From: Phyllobacterium myrsinacearum
GTDB taxonomy: Bacteria; Pseudomonadota; Alphaproteobacteria; Rhizobiales; Rhizobiaceae
NCBI RefSeq assembly: GCF_002980555.1
Contig: NZ_PVBT01000005.1
Span: 248,001-312,000, forward strand
Direction of reading: 5' to 3'
DNA: 64,000 bases
Below the pieces are notes generated by a model. That model saw only the letters and a list, made by a program, of their open reading frames with translations, ran no database searches and was not told the DNA's origin. A program made the translations under genes and the position numbers. Below are positions 17,801 through 26,875 of this stretch, one piece after another (positions within the stretch are counted from its first letter, which is position 1; each line of letters starts with the position of its first letter).

Positions 17801-17807
17801 TATAACT

Positions 17808-18434
17808 ATGAAAACAATCAAACGCTCCCCGATCGCCCTCGCAATCCTCGCCATGCTGTATGAGGCACCCATGCATCCCTACCGCATGCAGCAACTCATC
17901 AAGGAACGCGGCAAAGATGAGGTCATCAATGTCGCCCAGCGCGCCAGTCTCTATCAGACGGTCAACCGGTTGGAACGGGAGGGTTTGATTGCCTCGCAGG
18001 GCGTCTCCCGCGATGAGAACCGGCCCGAACGCACCATCTATGAGCTTAGCCCGGCCGGGCGCGCAATCATGCTGCAATGGATGCGGGAAATCCTTTCCAC
18101 GCCATCACAGGAATTCCCGGATTTTCCCGCGGCGATCTCGTTTCTGCCGCTGCTGACGCCCGACGATGCCCGGCAGCAACTCGAACAGCGCGCTGTCGCG
18201 CTGCAGGCGGAAATCGACCGGATCGAACAGAATTTGCGCCACGCAATCGCGATGCCGGTGCCCCGTCTCTTTCTCCTGGAAATGGAATATCTGAACGCAA
18301 CCTACAGCACGCAGCTTGCATGGGTGCGTGCCGTCATCGCCGACCTTCAATCCGGCAAACTGACCTGGAGCGAAGCCTGGCTTCGCCAGATTGCAATGGA
18401 GCTTTCCCAGCCCAGCGAACACTCTTCTTCCTAG
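17808..18434 (+). CDS. PadR family transcriptional regulator
   Basis: A 208-residue regulator. The N-terminal winged helix covers residues about 5-85, with LAILAMLYEAPMHPYRMQ, RASLYQTVNRLEREGLIA and TIYELSPAGR, the typical PadR helix-wing pattern. The C-terminal half is the Vir-like all-helical dimerisation region (AEIDRIEQNLRHAIAM). PadR proteins repress genes for phenolic acid or drug detoxification and are released by the inducer. The FAD monooxygenase gene 15 bases downstream is the likely target as well as operon partner. It probably has a leaderless start (see promoter). Confidence 0.9.
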   Translation: MKTIKRSPIALAILAMLYEAPMHPYRMQQLIKERGKDEVINVAQRASLYQTVNRLEREGLIASQGVSRDENRPERTIYELSPAGRAIMLQWMREILSTPSQEFPDFPAAISFLPLLTPDDARQQLEQRAVALQAEIDRIEQNLRHAIAMPVPRLFLLEMEYLNATYSTQLAWVRAVIADLQSGKLTWSEAWLRQIAMELSQPSEHSSS

Positions 18435-18449
18435 CGAAAGGCCAAGACC

Positions 18450-19805
18450 ATGAAAACGAATAGCTTGCAGGTGATTATCATCGGCGCAGGGACCGGAGGG
18501 CTTTGCCTTGCGCATAGTCTGAAGCGGGCCGGCATCGGCGTCCGGGTGTACGAACGTGACCACACGCGGCGCGACGGCCTGCATGGCTATCGCGTCGGCA
18601 TCAGCCCTGCGGGAAGCCAGGCGCTCAAGAGCTGCCTGCCGCCCGAGCTTTTTGATCTCTTTGTTGCCACCTGCGCGCGGGCACCGCGCCATTTCAACAT
18701 GCTGACGGAGAACATGTCCGAGCTGATATCCATGCCGGTCCCCGGCAGCGATGATCCGGTCGACAGCGAAAAATCGGTCAGCCGCATGACGCTGCGCCAG
18801 GTCCTGCTCACCGGACTTGAGGATTGCGTCGTGTTCGGCAAGACATTCTCAAGCTACCGGAACAATGAAGACGGTACTGTCACCGTCGTCTTCGATGACG
18901 GTTCAACGGATACGGGCGATGTGCTGGTCGGTGCCGACGGCGCCAACTCGCGCGTTCGCCAGCAACGCCTGCCGGACGCACGCATGGAGGATACGGGCAT
19001 CGTCTCCATCGGCGGCAAGGTTGCGCTCACACCCGAAACCAGAGCGCTTCTTCCCGACAAGGTTTTTCACGGCATATCGATGATCATGGCACCGAAGGGC
19101 TATGGCGCCATTCTTCACGTCATGGAATTCAAATGGGACAATGACGGCGTGAAGCAAGGGGTTGGCGGCAATGACGCCGATCTGATTGCCGGGTGGCCCG
19201 GACTGCTTTTCGACAACACCCGCGATTACGTCATGTGGGGTGTCTGGGGTGCGCGCAAGAACCTGCCGGAGGACCCCGCTTCCCTCCCCGGCTCGGACCT
19301 CGCCAGGATCGCCGCAAAGATGACCCGGAACTGGCATCCCGACCTGCGCCGTCTGATAGCGCTTTCCGATCCCACCACCATCTTTCGTGTCAATATCCGC
19401 ACGTCGGTGCCGGTTTCCCCATGGCAGTCGTCGAACGTGACGCTGCTCGGCGATGCCATACACACGATGACACCCGGGCGCGGCGTTGGTGCCAATACCG
19501 CCATGCGGGATGCTGCCCTGCTCTGCCGGCGGCTCACCGAGGTACGCGGCGGCAGGCCGCTGGTTGAGGCCCTGCACGACTACGAAGCTGAAATGCTGGA
19601 ATACAGCGCGCGGGCAGTGCTGGAATCACGCAAGCAGATGGACGCAAACGGCCTCAGCCACAGGCCCGCGCTCGGCCGCATCCAGCTGGCTGTCATGCGC
19701 GGCGCATTGCGCATCATCAATGCCGTTCCGGCCCTCAAGCGCCGCATGGAGGACGCCGAAACCCGCCTGCGCAAAATCGACCACACGCATGAATTTACGG
19801 CCTAG
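18450..19805 (+). CDS. FAD-dependent aromatic-type monooxygenase
   Basis: A 451-residue class A flavoprotein monooxygenase. The N-terminal dinucleotide-binding motif is VIIIGAGTGGLCLAHSLKRA. The second FAD/NADPH contact motif is DVLVGADGANSRVR (about residue 155), and the third is VTLLGDAIHTMTPGRGVGAN (about residue 330), where Asp binds the FAD ribityl chain. It lacks a signal peptide and is cytosolic. Control by the upstream PadR suggests it hydroxylates a phenolic compound or an antibiotic; TetX-like enzymes are relatives. The stop codon overlaps the convergent DUF2161 gene by four bases. Confidence 0.9.
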   Translation: MKTNSLQVIIIGAGTGGLCLAHSLKRAGIGVRVYERDHTRRDGLHGYRVGISPAGSQALKSCLPPELFDLFVATCARAPRHFNMLTENMSELISMPVPGSDDPVDSEKSVSRMTLRQVLLTGLEDCVVFGKTFSSYRNNEDGTVTVVFDDGSTDTGDVLVGADGANSRVRQQRLPDARMEDTGIVSIGGKVALTPETRALLPDKVFHGISMIMAPKGYGAILHVMEFKWDNDGVKQGVGGNDADLIAGWPGLLFDNTRDYVMWGVWGARKNLPEDPASLPGSDLARIAAKMTRNWHPDLRRLIALSDPTTIFRVNIRTSVPVSPWQSSNVTLLGDAIHTMTPGRGVGANTAMRDAALLCRRLTEVRGGRPLVEALHDYEAEMLEYSARAVLESRKQMDANGLSHRPALGRIQLAVMRGALRIINAVPALKRRMEDAETRLRKIDHTHEFTA

Positions 19806-20491
19806 GCCGGATCGCTTGCCGGGGATGGAGGCCAGCGCTTGAGCGCATCCATTCCCGCCTGCGTCAGGGCATAGACACCCCTGTCGACACGCTCGAACCA
19901 TCCGTAGACATTGCCGCGCAATATCTGCGGAGCATTGGGGGCCACCGCGCGCAGATCGCGCGGCCGCAAGTGACCGCGCTGCAGCGCCTCGGCACAGGCA
20001 AGCGCCTGTTGGCGGTATGCCGTCATTATCGGCTCGCGGGAACCGCCGCCCGATGTCGGATCTCCCTTGCGGCGCCGGTGCTCCGCGACCAGCCGGGAGC
20101 GCTTGCGCGCATTGTTTCGCGGCATCGGCGCCGCCGGGCTGACAATGATGCTGACCACGCCGCCATCCGATACGCCCAGCATGCCGAAACCCAGCCGGCG
20201 GCAGAGGTCACGGAACCGGCGATCGCTTTCGCGCCCCTTGCCCCGCGCCGACATGCGCGCCGCAAGCCAGACTTCATCGCTGAAAGCCGCTCTGTTCACC
20301 GCCTGCAGGATAAGCTCGAGATTGAAACTGAGCTTGAGTTCGCAAATGACCACCAAAGGCGGTTCACCGTCACTTAGCGCGACGATGTCACAGCCGACAA
20401 CCTCACCTTTGACGCTGTAGCCGGCCTCTTCAAGAAAGCCTTTGATCGGGAGATAGAGTGCAGTCTCCAAGGTGCATCCTTTGCCATACAT
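19802..20491 (-). CDS. DUF2161 family PD-(D/E)XK nuclease-fold protein
   Basis: A 229-residue protein of the DUF2161 family, a predicted PD-(D/E)XK phosphodiesterase. The core shows CDIVALSDGEPPLVVICELK, which supplies the Asp and the ELK of the active site. LILQAVNRAAFSDEVWLA and RRLGFGMLGVSDGGVVSIIV follow. The C-terminal 70 residues are a small winged-helix-like segment (YGWFERVDRGVYALTQAG). The biological role is unknown. The ATG at 20491 has GGGGGAT just upstream; an earlier TTG has none. No restriction or toxin partner is adjacent. Confidence 0.85.
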   Translation of the reverse strand: MYGKGCTLETALYLPIKGFLEEAGYSVKGEVVGCDIVALSDGEPPLVVICELKLSFNLELILQAVNRAAFSDEVWLAARMSARGKGRESDRRFRDLCRRLGFGMLGVSDGGVVSIIVSPAAPMPRNNARKRSRLVAEHRRRKGDPTSGGGSREPIMTAYRQQALACAEALQRGHLRPRDLRAVAPNAPQILRGNVYGWFERVDRGVYALTQAGMDALKRWPPSPASDPA

Positions 20492-20569
20492 GCCATCCCC
20501 CCGCGTTCGCAAAGCGACCGTGAGAGCGGGTGTCGCCCTATAGCATTTGAGCAGGCAGAGCGAAAAGGG

Positions 20570-21643
20570 TCAGACGACGGCAAGCTCCGTTTCCGGATCG
20601 AACAGGTGCACATTGCCCGGCGCGATAAAGAGTTCTGTCTTGCGGCCCTTGCTCACCCCGGGCCTGCCGCTATGGGCCGCCACCACCGGCTGGGAGGCTA
20701 TGGATGCCGTCACGAATGTCATGCTGCCGGTGGACTCGACGGCGTCCACAACGACCTTGATCGCCAGGTCGCCTGTTTCGCGCGTGAAGGCAAGATGCTC
20801 CGGGCGCAGGCCGGCCAGCAAACGCCGGCCGGGAGCCAGTGTACGGTCGAGTGCAAGGGATTGAGCCTGATCCTGCTCCAGCATCAGCCTGTTGCCATCG
20901 GGCCCAACCGTCACCGGAATGAAATTCATGGCGGGCGAACCGATAAATCCGGCAACGAACCTGTTGGCGGGCCGGTCGTAAAGATCAAGCGGGCTGCCCT
21001 GCTGTTCCACCACCCCGGCGCGCATGACAACGATATGGTCGGCCATCGTCATGGCCTCGACCTGATCATGCGTCACGTAGACCGATGTCGCCTGCAAGCG
21101 TTCGTGCAGCTTGCGGATCTCGCTGCGCATATGCACCCGCAGCGCCGCATCGAGGTTGGAAAGGGGCTCGTCGAAGAGAAACACCTTGGGGTTGCGCACG
21201 ATGGCACGTCCCATGGCGACGCGCTGGCGCTGGCCGCCGGACAGGGCTTTCGGCAGCCGGTCAAGCAGGGTGCCAAGACCCAGCGTTTCCGCTGCCGCCC
21301 GCGTGCGTTCGGCAATCTCCTGCCGCGGGCGCCGCTTCAGGCGCATCGAATAATTCATATTGTGCTCGACATCCATGTGCGGATAGAGCGCATAGGACTG
21401 GAACACCATCGCCACATCCCGCTCGCGTGGCGGCTTGCTGACAACGCTTTCCCCGGCGATGCGCAGATCGCCAGAACTAGTCTTTTCGAGGCCAGCAAGG
21501 GTGCGCAGCAATGTCGACTTGCCGCAGCCGGACGGCCCCACCAGCGCAACGAAGGCACCCTGCTTGATGGCAATATTGATGTCCTTCAGCGCGTGAAACC
21601 CGCCATAATGCTTGTTCAGGTGGTCGATTTCGATCTGAAACAT
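20570..21643 (-). CDS. Carbohydrate ABC transporter ATP-binding protein (MalK/UgpC family)
   Basis: A 357-residue CUT1-type ATPase. The nucleotide-binding domain has Walker [11 protein letters not shown]-loop MVFQSYALYPHMDV, signature ALSGGQRQRVAMGRA, Walker [13 protein letters not shown] and switch His in YVTHDQVEA. The last 120 residues are the TOBE/MalK regulatory domain (LLAGLRPEHLAF). It is the last gene of a six-gene minus-strand operon running from 26711 to 20570, eight bases after the permease gene. It energises uptake by the two permeases upstream. Confidence 0.92.
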   Translation of the reverse strand: MFQIEIDHLNKHYGGFHALKDINIAIKQGAFVALVGPSGCGKSTLLRTLAGLEKTSSGDLRIAGESVVSKPPRERDVAMVFQSYALYPHMDVEHNMNYSMRLKRRPRQEIAERTRAAAETLGLGTLLDRLPKALSGGQRQRVAMGRAIVRNPKVFLFDEPLSNLDAALRVHMRSEIRKLHERLQATSVYVTHDQVEAMTMADHIVVMRAGVVEQQGSPLDLYDRPANRFVAGFIGSPAMNFIPVTVGPDGNRLMLEQDQAQSLALDRTLAPGRRLLAGLRPEHLAFTRETGDLAIKVVVDAVESTGSMTFVTASIASQPVVAAHSGRPGVSKGRKTELFIAPGNVHLFDPETELAVV

Positions 21644-21651
21644 GGTTCACC

Positions 21652-22464
21652 TCATTTCAGCGCGCCGGCGGTAAGACCGCTGACGATGCGCCGTTGCAGC
21701 AGCATGAATACGAAAAGGATGGGTGTGACGTAGATGGCGGCATAGGTCATGATCCCGTTCCAGTCGCTGGCGTCCGGACCCATGAAGGTTTGCAGGCCGA
21801 CCGTCGCCACCTGCAGCTCGTTCTTGGCAATCAGCGACCGGGCATAGACATATTCACCGAAGGATTGCAGGAAGATCAGCACCGAGGTGACGAGAATACC
21901 GTTGCGCGCCAAAGGCAGCATGATGTTGAAGAACGCGCCGATGCGCGAGGAGCCGTCAACGAGGGCTGCATCCTCTAGCTCGCGCGGCACCTGCACAAAT
22001 GTGGCCCGGCACAGAACGATGTAAAGGGGCAGCATCTTGGCCGTCTGCGCCAGGATCACCGCCACGCGCGGGCTGGCCAGGAGTCCGATCTGATTGAACA
22101 TGACGAAGATCGGCGTCACCATCAGGGAGGACGGCAGCACCTGCATCATCAGGATGGCGAAGAGCGCCATGTCCATCCAGATATTGCGGACGCGCGAGAG
22201 AACATAGGCGCATCCCGTTCCCATGAACGTGACGAGAATGGTGACCCCAACCGCGATCAACAGCGAATTCCAGATATACCGCCCCATGCCGCGGGCCTGC
22301 CACACCTCGACAAAACTCCACTGGGGGGCGGTTGGCCAGAACGTCGGCGGATACTGAAAGATCTCCGAACTGCCTTTGAAGGCGGTGAGATACATCCAGT
22401 ACAACGGGAACAGGTAGATGGCCGTCATCACCAGACCGATAGCGAGGAGGATGTAGCGTTTCAC
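21652..22464 (-). CDS. Carbohydrate ABC transporter permease (MalG-like)
   Basis: A 270-residue permease with six hydrophobic helices. The EAA loop is ELEDAALVDGSSRIGAFFNI, which docks on the ATPase. The N-terminus KRYILLAIGLVMTAIYLFPL and the early segment with STEIFQYPP-like FKGSSEIFQYPPTFWPT are typical of the MalG class. It sits between the other permease (11 bases upstream) and the ATPase (8 bases downstream). The substrate is not readable from the protein; the operon enzymes point to a sugar or cyclic polyol. Confidence 0.92.
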   Translation of the reverse strand: MKRYILLAIGLVMTAIYLFPLYWMYLTAFKGSSEIFQYPPTFWPTAPQWSFVEVWQARGMGRYIWNSLLIAVGVTILVTFMGTGCAYVLSRVRNIWMDMALFAILMMQVLPSSLMVTPIFVMFNQIGLLASPRVAVILAQTAKMLPLYIVLCRATFVQVPRELEDAALVDGSSRIGAFFNIMLPLARNGILVTSVLIFLQSFGEYVYARSLIAKNELQVATVGLQTFMGPDASDWNGIMTYAAIYVTPILFVFMLLQRRIVSGLTAGALK

Positions 22465-22475
22465 CGGCTCTCTCC

Positions 22476-23378
22476 TCAGTAACTGTGTTCGTGGCGGGTG
22501 GAACGGACATAGACGGCGGCAACGACAATGACGAAAAGGATCATCATGACCGAAACCGCACTGCCCAGCGATATTTCATAGGTCTGGAACGACAATTGCC
22601 ACGACCAGTATTGCGCGACATTGGAACTGTCGGCGGGCCCGCCCTGCGTCAGGGCCGCAATAAGATCGAACTGCTGCAGGGTGAAGATCACACCGAGTGA
22701 AATGACTGCGCCAAGCTGCGCCCGCATCAGCGGCAGCGTGATCGACCGGAAGCGTTCGAAAGGCCCAGCCCCGTCAAGTTCGGCGGCCTCGTAGACATCG
22801 CGCGGAATGGCAGCAAGGCCAACGGAGAGCAGGATCATGTTGAAGGGAATGCCGAGCCACACATTGGCAATGATCACCGCATAGAGCGCCACGTCCGGAT
22901 CGGACAGCCAGAAGACGCGCTCACCGGCAATCCCAAGCGACATCAGCACATAATTGATGACACCGAAATCCCCGGCGAACAGCCATTTCCAGATCGCTCC
23001 GACCACCAGAGCCGGCATGATCCAGCCCGCCAGGAACAACCCGCGCAGATAGGTGGCTCCGGGGAAATCCTGCTGGAAAAACAGCGCAAGGCCAAAACCG
23101 ATAGACAGCTGGAAGACAATTGACAGGACGACGAACTTGACGGTGTTCCACAGCACCGCCGTCGCAATCGGTTGCGATATCACATCATAGTAATTCTGCA
23201 GGCCGACGAAGGGGCGGCTGAATGAGGTGATCGTGAACATGTCCACCGTCTGCAGCGACATGATGATGTTGTAGACAATGGGAAATGCCGAAAATGCGAT
23301 CAGATAAAGCAGTGCCAGGCCGAGCAGCAGGATATCGAAGCCGCTGCCATCCCTGATGGTCCTGATGATGCCCTGCAT
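22476..23378 (-). CDS. Carbohydrate ABC transporter permease (MalF-like)
   Basis: A 300-residue permease with about six membrane helices. The conserved cytoplasmic loop is DVYEAAELDGAGPFERFRSI. The ATG at 23378 is preceded by GGGAGGG at a proper distance; a GTG or ATG further upstream is less well placed. It forms the heterodimeric channel with the MalG-like partner downstream. The gene follows the solute-binding protein gene, the usual CUT1 order. Confidence 0.92.
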   Translation of the reverse strand: MQGIIRTIRDGSGFDILLLGLALLYLIAFSAFPIVYNIIMSLQTVDMFTITSFSRPFVGLQNYYDVISQPIATAVLWNTVKFVVLSIVFQLSIGFGLALFFQQDFPGATYLRGLFLAGWIMPALVVGAIWKWLFAGDFGVINYVLMSLGIAGERVFWLSDPDVALYAVIIANVWLGIPFNMILLSVGLAAIPRDVYEAAELDGAGPFERFRSITLPLMRAQLGAVISLGVIFTLQQFDLIAALTQGGPADSSNVAQYWSWQLSFQTYEISLGSAVSVMMILFVIVVAAVYVRSTRHEHSY

Positions 23379-23446
23379 AGTGCCCTCCCGCCCCATGTGG
23401 ATTGTTGGCCTGTCCCCGCAGAACGAATGCGAGGACAGGATGCAGT

Positions 23447-24658
23447 CTACTTTTTCAGAACCACGTCAATCTGCTTCTGCGCCGCCGCCAGCGCCGCTTT
23501 CGGATCGCTCTTATGGGTCAGCGACGACTGAATGGCGGTGTAGATGGCCTTCGAGATTTTCGGCCATTCCGGATGCGGACCGCGATTGCGCGCATATTTC
23601 ATGCTTTCCTCGAAGACCGCGTAGATGGCCGGAATCTTGGGATTGTTGGACTGAATCCTCGCGGCAGGCAGAAAGCCGAACCGGTTCCAGACATCCGGCA
23701 TCTTGCCGTAGAGAAACTCCAGCAGGATGAAGGCTTCCTTCGGGTGCTTGCTGTTAGCGAGAATGACATTGTCACCCTCGCCCAGGGCCGAAGCTCGGGT
23801 GGCGCCCTCATGCGGAACCGGCAGCAGTGCGGCGCGGAAATCGAACTTCGCTTCCTTGCTCATGCGCGGCAGCTCCCATGGCCCGGAGATCGCCATGGCC
23901 GCATTGCCGGCATTGAAGGTGCCGGTCGAGTCATATTGCCCGCGGATGAGCGTATCGGGCGAAGCCAGCTTTTCGTCCAGCAGCTTGCTCCAGAACTGCA
24001 GGACTTTGACGCCGCCATCCGTATCCACCTTGTTGTAGTCGCCGCCCGCCATCTGCAGCCACGGCAGAAACTGGAACGTCCCCTCCTCCGTTGCAACGGC
24101 GGAAAAGGCCATCCCGTAAATGTTCTTTGCCGGATCGTTCAGCGCCCTGGCCGCGGCATAAAGCTCATCCCAGGTCCGCGGCGGCTTGTCAGGGTCAAGC
24201 CCCTTCGCCTTGAACATGTCCGCGTTGTAGTAGAGCGCCAGCGTGTTGGCGCCGCGCGGAACGCCATAAATCTTGCTGTCCCACGTTACCGACGACAGCG
24301 GGCCCGGGAAAATATCATCCTTCTTGATCACCTTCGATTCCGCCAGCATCGGCGAGAGATCAAGAAGCAGGCCGCGCGAGGCGAAGAGCGCCACTTCGGG
24401 ATTGTCGATATAGGTGACATCAGGCGATTCACCGGTCGCGGTGGCGCGGGCAAGGTCGTTGACCATGTCGCGGAACTGCACGGTTTTGACGTTCAGTTTG
24501 ATGTCCGGGTGCGCCTGCTCGAACTCGTCTTTCAGAAGATAGATATACTGATCCGGCCGGTCGATGGTCCAGATATCAAGCGTCACCGGCTCGGCATGCG
24601 CTGCCGTGCCGGACAGCATCAATGCGGCAGCGGCAATCCAATGCGAAATGCTCTTCAT
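23447..24658 (-). CDS. Carbohydrate ABC transporter solute-binding protein
   Basis: A 403-residue family 1 extracellular binding protein. Starting at 24658, with AGGAGG six bases upstream, it has a clean signal peptide (KSISHWIAAAALMLSGTAA, then HAEP). The mature protein has VTLDIWTIDRPDQY, SPDVTYIDNPEVALFASRG and KIYGVPRGANTLALYYNAD, all typical of the maltose-type fold. Several Trp and Tyr residues (PWLQMAGGDYN) fit sugar stacking. It captures the substrate in the periplasm for the permeases encoded just downstream. Confidence 0.92.
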   Translation of the reverse strand: MKSISHWIAAAALMLSGTAAHAEPVTLDIWTIDRPDQYIYLLKDEFEQAHPDIKLNVKTVQFRDMVNDLARATATGESPDVTYIDNPEVALFASRGLLLDLSPMLAESKVIKKDDIFPGPLSSVTWDSKIYGVPRGANTLALYYNADMFKAKGLDPDKPPRTWDELYAAARALNDPAKNIYGMAFSAVATEEGTFQFLPWLQMAGGDYNKVDTDGGVKVLQFWSKLLDEKLASPDTLIRGQYDSTGTFNAGNAAMAISGPWELPRMSKEAKFDFRAALLPVPHEGATRASALGEGDNVILANSKHPKEAFILLEFLYGKMPDVWNRFGFLPAARIQSNNPKIPAIYAVFEESMKYARNRGPHPEWPKISKAIYTAIQSSLTHKSDPKAALAAAQKQIDVVLKK

Positions 24659-24780
24659 AGGCTTCCTCCTCATGTTGCTTGACGCTGGCAGCGTGCTTCT
24701 TGGCGGCACCTATACCTTCGTCGCGTTTGCTCTCCATTGTCACCGGAACGCCCGTCCGGATGCGGGCCCGTTCGGGGAAA

Positions 24781-25677
24781 TCAGGGGTTGGCGATAAAAT
24801 CACCGCCACGGCTGTGTTTGAGGTAATTCAGCGAATGCACCTGCCCGGTCATTTCCAGATCGTTGCGATAGACCGGATCGTGCCAGCCCTCGATATCAAT
24901 CGACCCAGACCAGCCGGCCAGGCGCAGTTCCGATATGACATCGGTCCAGTTGGTATCGCCGAATCCCGGCGAGCGCATGAACACGAACTTCTCCTTGCCG
25001 AAAATCCCGTGTTCACGAATGACCTCCCAGCGGATCGTGGCATCCTTGCCGTGAACGTGGAAAATCTTGGGCGCCCATTTGCGGATCTGCGGCAGGGGAT
25101 CGATGAGATAGACCATCTGGTGACAGGGCTCCCACTCAAGCCCGAGATTATCGGCCGGCACTTCGTTGAAAATCATCTCCCATGCATCCGGCGTATGGGC
25201 AATGTTCCAGTCGCCGGTTGCCCAGTTGCCATCCATGGCACAGTTCTCAAAGGCAAGTCGCACACCCTTGTCGGCCGCCCGGCGCGCGAGTTCGCCCCAG
25301 ACTTTCTTGAACTGGGGCAGACTGTCTTCAATCCGCTTGCCGCGCACCCGGCCGGTGAACCCGGCAATGGTGGTGGCGCCGAAGAGATGGGCATTGTCGA
25401 TCAATGCTTCCCAGCCTTTCAGCGTCTCACGATCAATATCGGTATCCTCCAGCGGATTGCCGAACATGCCGAGGGTCGAGATTGTCACATCGGCGTCGCC
25501 GATGGCATCCTTCAACTGCCCTGCGAGCGCCGGCAGGTCCTTGTTCATCACCTGCCAGAAGAACGGCTCGATGCTCTCGAAGCCATGCGGCAGGATGGTT
25601 TTGACATAGGCGGCAGGATCAGGCGCATTGCCTCTGATCATGGTGCCGATGCGGATCGATTGTGCCGGATTGCTCAT
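24781..25677 (-). CDS. Sugar phosphate isomerase/epimerase (xylose isomerase-like TIM barrel)
   Basis: A 298-residue member of the AP endonuclease family 2 / IolE-IolI superfamily. Metal-site residues are visible in VRLAFENCAMDGNWATGDWN (Glu), LGLEWEPCHQMVYLIDPLPQ (Glu/Asp/His) and KIFHVHGKDATIRW (His). The end has SIDIEGWHDPVY (Glu/His). It probably isomerises or dehydrates a keto-sugar or keto-inositol made by the neighbouring dehydrogenase. The gene is 11 bases downstream of the Gfo/Idh gene in the same operon and 122 bases before the binding protein gene. Confidence 0.88.
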   Translation of the reverse strand: MSNPAQSIRIGTMIRGNAPDPAAYVKTILPHGFESIEPFFWQVMNKDLPALAGQLKDAIGDADVTISTLGMFGNPLEDTDIDRETLKGWEALIDNAHLFGATTIAGFTGRVRGKRIEDSLPQFKKVWGELARRAADKGVRLAFENCAMDGNWATGDWNIAHTPDAWEMIFNEVPADNLGLEWEPCHQMVYLIDPLPQIRKWAPKIFHVHGKDATIRWEVIREHGIFGKEKFVFMRSPGFGDTNWTDVISELRLAGWSGSIDIEGWHDPVYRNDLEMTGQVHSLNYLKHSRGGDFIANP

Positions 25678-25688
25678 GCCAAATTCCT

Positions 25689-26711
25689 TCAGATCGTGAT
25701 TTCAATGCGCCGTCCGCTTTCGGCGCTTTGAATCGCACCGAACACCATGGCGAGGCTTTTGATATTTTCGCTTCCGGCCGTTTCCGGCGCGTCACCGCCC
25801 CGGCTTGCCGCGATGAAATCCTGCATCACTCCGAGGTGACCGCCGATGCGGTGGGACGCATCAAGGGGAGGTATCTCGACGGCGGTCACCCCGGAGAACA
25901 GGCCGTCCTTGCCGGAGGTGACGGCTTCGGCCCGTATGTCATCATGCCCGTCCCAGACGATCGTTCCCCTGCTGCCAACGATCCGCCAGCTGCTTTCCCA
26001 GCTGGTCCGCAGGCCGTCGGCGCACCAGCTGCCGCGATAGGTGAAGACTGCGCCATTGGTGAATTCGAAGATGGCGGCGGCTGAAGAACCCTGACTGTAC
26101 CAGGAATTGCCCGGCTCCCACTCCCGCGCATAGACCGCGCTGGCGGCGTCCCCGGCAAGAAAGCGCGCCGCATCGAACGTGTGGATTGCCATGTCCAGGA
26201 ACAGCACATGGCGCATTTCCTCGCGAAAACCACCGAAATGCGGCCCGAGAAAGAAATCACAATGCAGGCTGGTCACCTCGCCAATGACTCCGGAGGCAAC
26301 AAGCTGACGGATGCGGCGGATCTGGGCGAGATAGCGCCTGTTCTGCACGACCGCATGGATACGCCCGGCCTTTCCTGCACGCCCGACAAGATCGCGCGCC
26401 TCGTCCATGGTTTCAGCCATCGGCTTTTCCGACAGCACGTGGCAGCCGGCATCAAGCCCGGCGGCCACGGTCGCATGGCGGGCGCCTGGAACGACGACAT
26501 CGAACAAAAGGTCAGGATTGGTCTTTGCCAGAACAGCGGAAAGATTGTCGGAGGCGATGGCCGCGGTAAGACCAAATTCTGCGATGCGCGCCTGCGCGCG
26601 CTCCTTCGCCAGATCGACAACACCGACAATTTCGATGTCACCCATGGTCCTTGCTGCCTCAAACCATGCTTTGCTCATGGCTCCGCAGCCGACTAAAACG
26701 GCACGCTGCAT
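25689..26711 (-). CDS. Gfo/Idh/MocA family oxidoreductase
   Basis: A 340-residue NAD(P)-dependent dehydrogenase. The Rossmann N-terminus is RAVLVGCGAMSKAWFEAA; the conserved lysine lies in HVLSEKPMAETMDEA; and the C-terminal alpha/beta domain includes HVLFLDMAIHTFDAARFL with the catalytic-region Asp/His. It is the first gene of the operon. The ATG at 26711 has GGGAGGAG upstream. A divergent LacI regulator gene and an obvious LacI-type palindrome control it. The substrate is probably the imported sugar or an inositol-type polyol. Confidence 0.9.
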   Translation of the reverse strand: MQRAVLVGCGAMSKAWFEAARTMGDIEIVGVVDLAKERAQARIAEFGLTAAIASDNLSAVLAKTNPDLLFDVVVPGARHATVAAGLDAGCHVLSEKPMAETMDEARDLVGRAGKAGRIHAVVQNRRYLAQIRRIRQLVASGVIGEVTSLHCDFFLGPHFGGFREEMRHVLFLDMAIHTFDAARFLAGDAASAVYAREWEPGNSWYSQGSSAAAIFEFTNGAVFTYRGSWCADGLRTSWESSWRIVGSRGTIVWDGHDDIRAEAVTSGKDGLFSGVTAVEIPPLDASHRIGGHLGVMQDFIAASRGGDAPETAGSENIKSLAMVFGAIQSAESGRRIEITI

Positions 26712-26769
26712 TGTCTCTCCTCCCAACGAAATTCACCAGAAACCGGTTAAATCGGTTGCAAATGCCTTC

Positions 26770-26783
26770 CGTAAACGTTTACG
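26770..26783. promoter_or_regulatory. LacI-type operator in the divergent promoter region
   Basis: The perfect 14-bp palindrome CGTAAACGTTTACG lies between the Gfo/Idh and lacI-type genes, 58 bases before the Gfo/Idh start. It has the central CG and AAACGTTT core typical of LacI/GalR family operators. A second short palindrome, AACCGGTT, lies at 26741-26748 beside a TTGCAA and could be an auxiliary site. Confidence 0.75.
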
Positions 26784-26875
26784 ATTTCATATCGGCGAAT
26801 TATTTTTGTCAATCCCCCTTTCGGTGTTTTAAGAATGAAAGGGCATCAGCGCCGAGTCGCACAGGGAGAAAAAGC

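Noticed and set aside
23402-24682. A 426-codon + strand frame opposite the sugar-binding protein gene
   Set aside because: Antisense shadow of a well-supported binding protein with signal peptide.
26651-26875. N-terminal extension of the LacI-type protein
   Set aside because: It would cross the operator palindrome and overlap the divergent gene start; family proteins begin at the helix-turn-helix, matched by the GTG at 26876.
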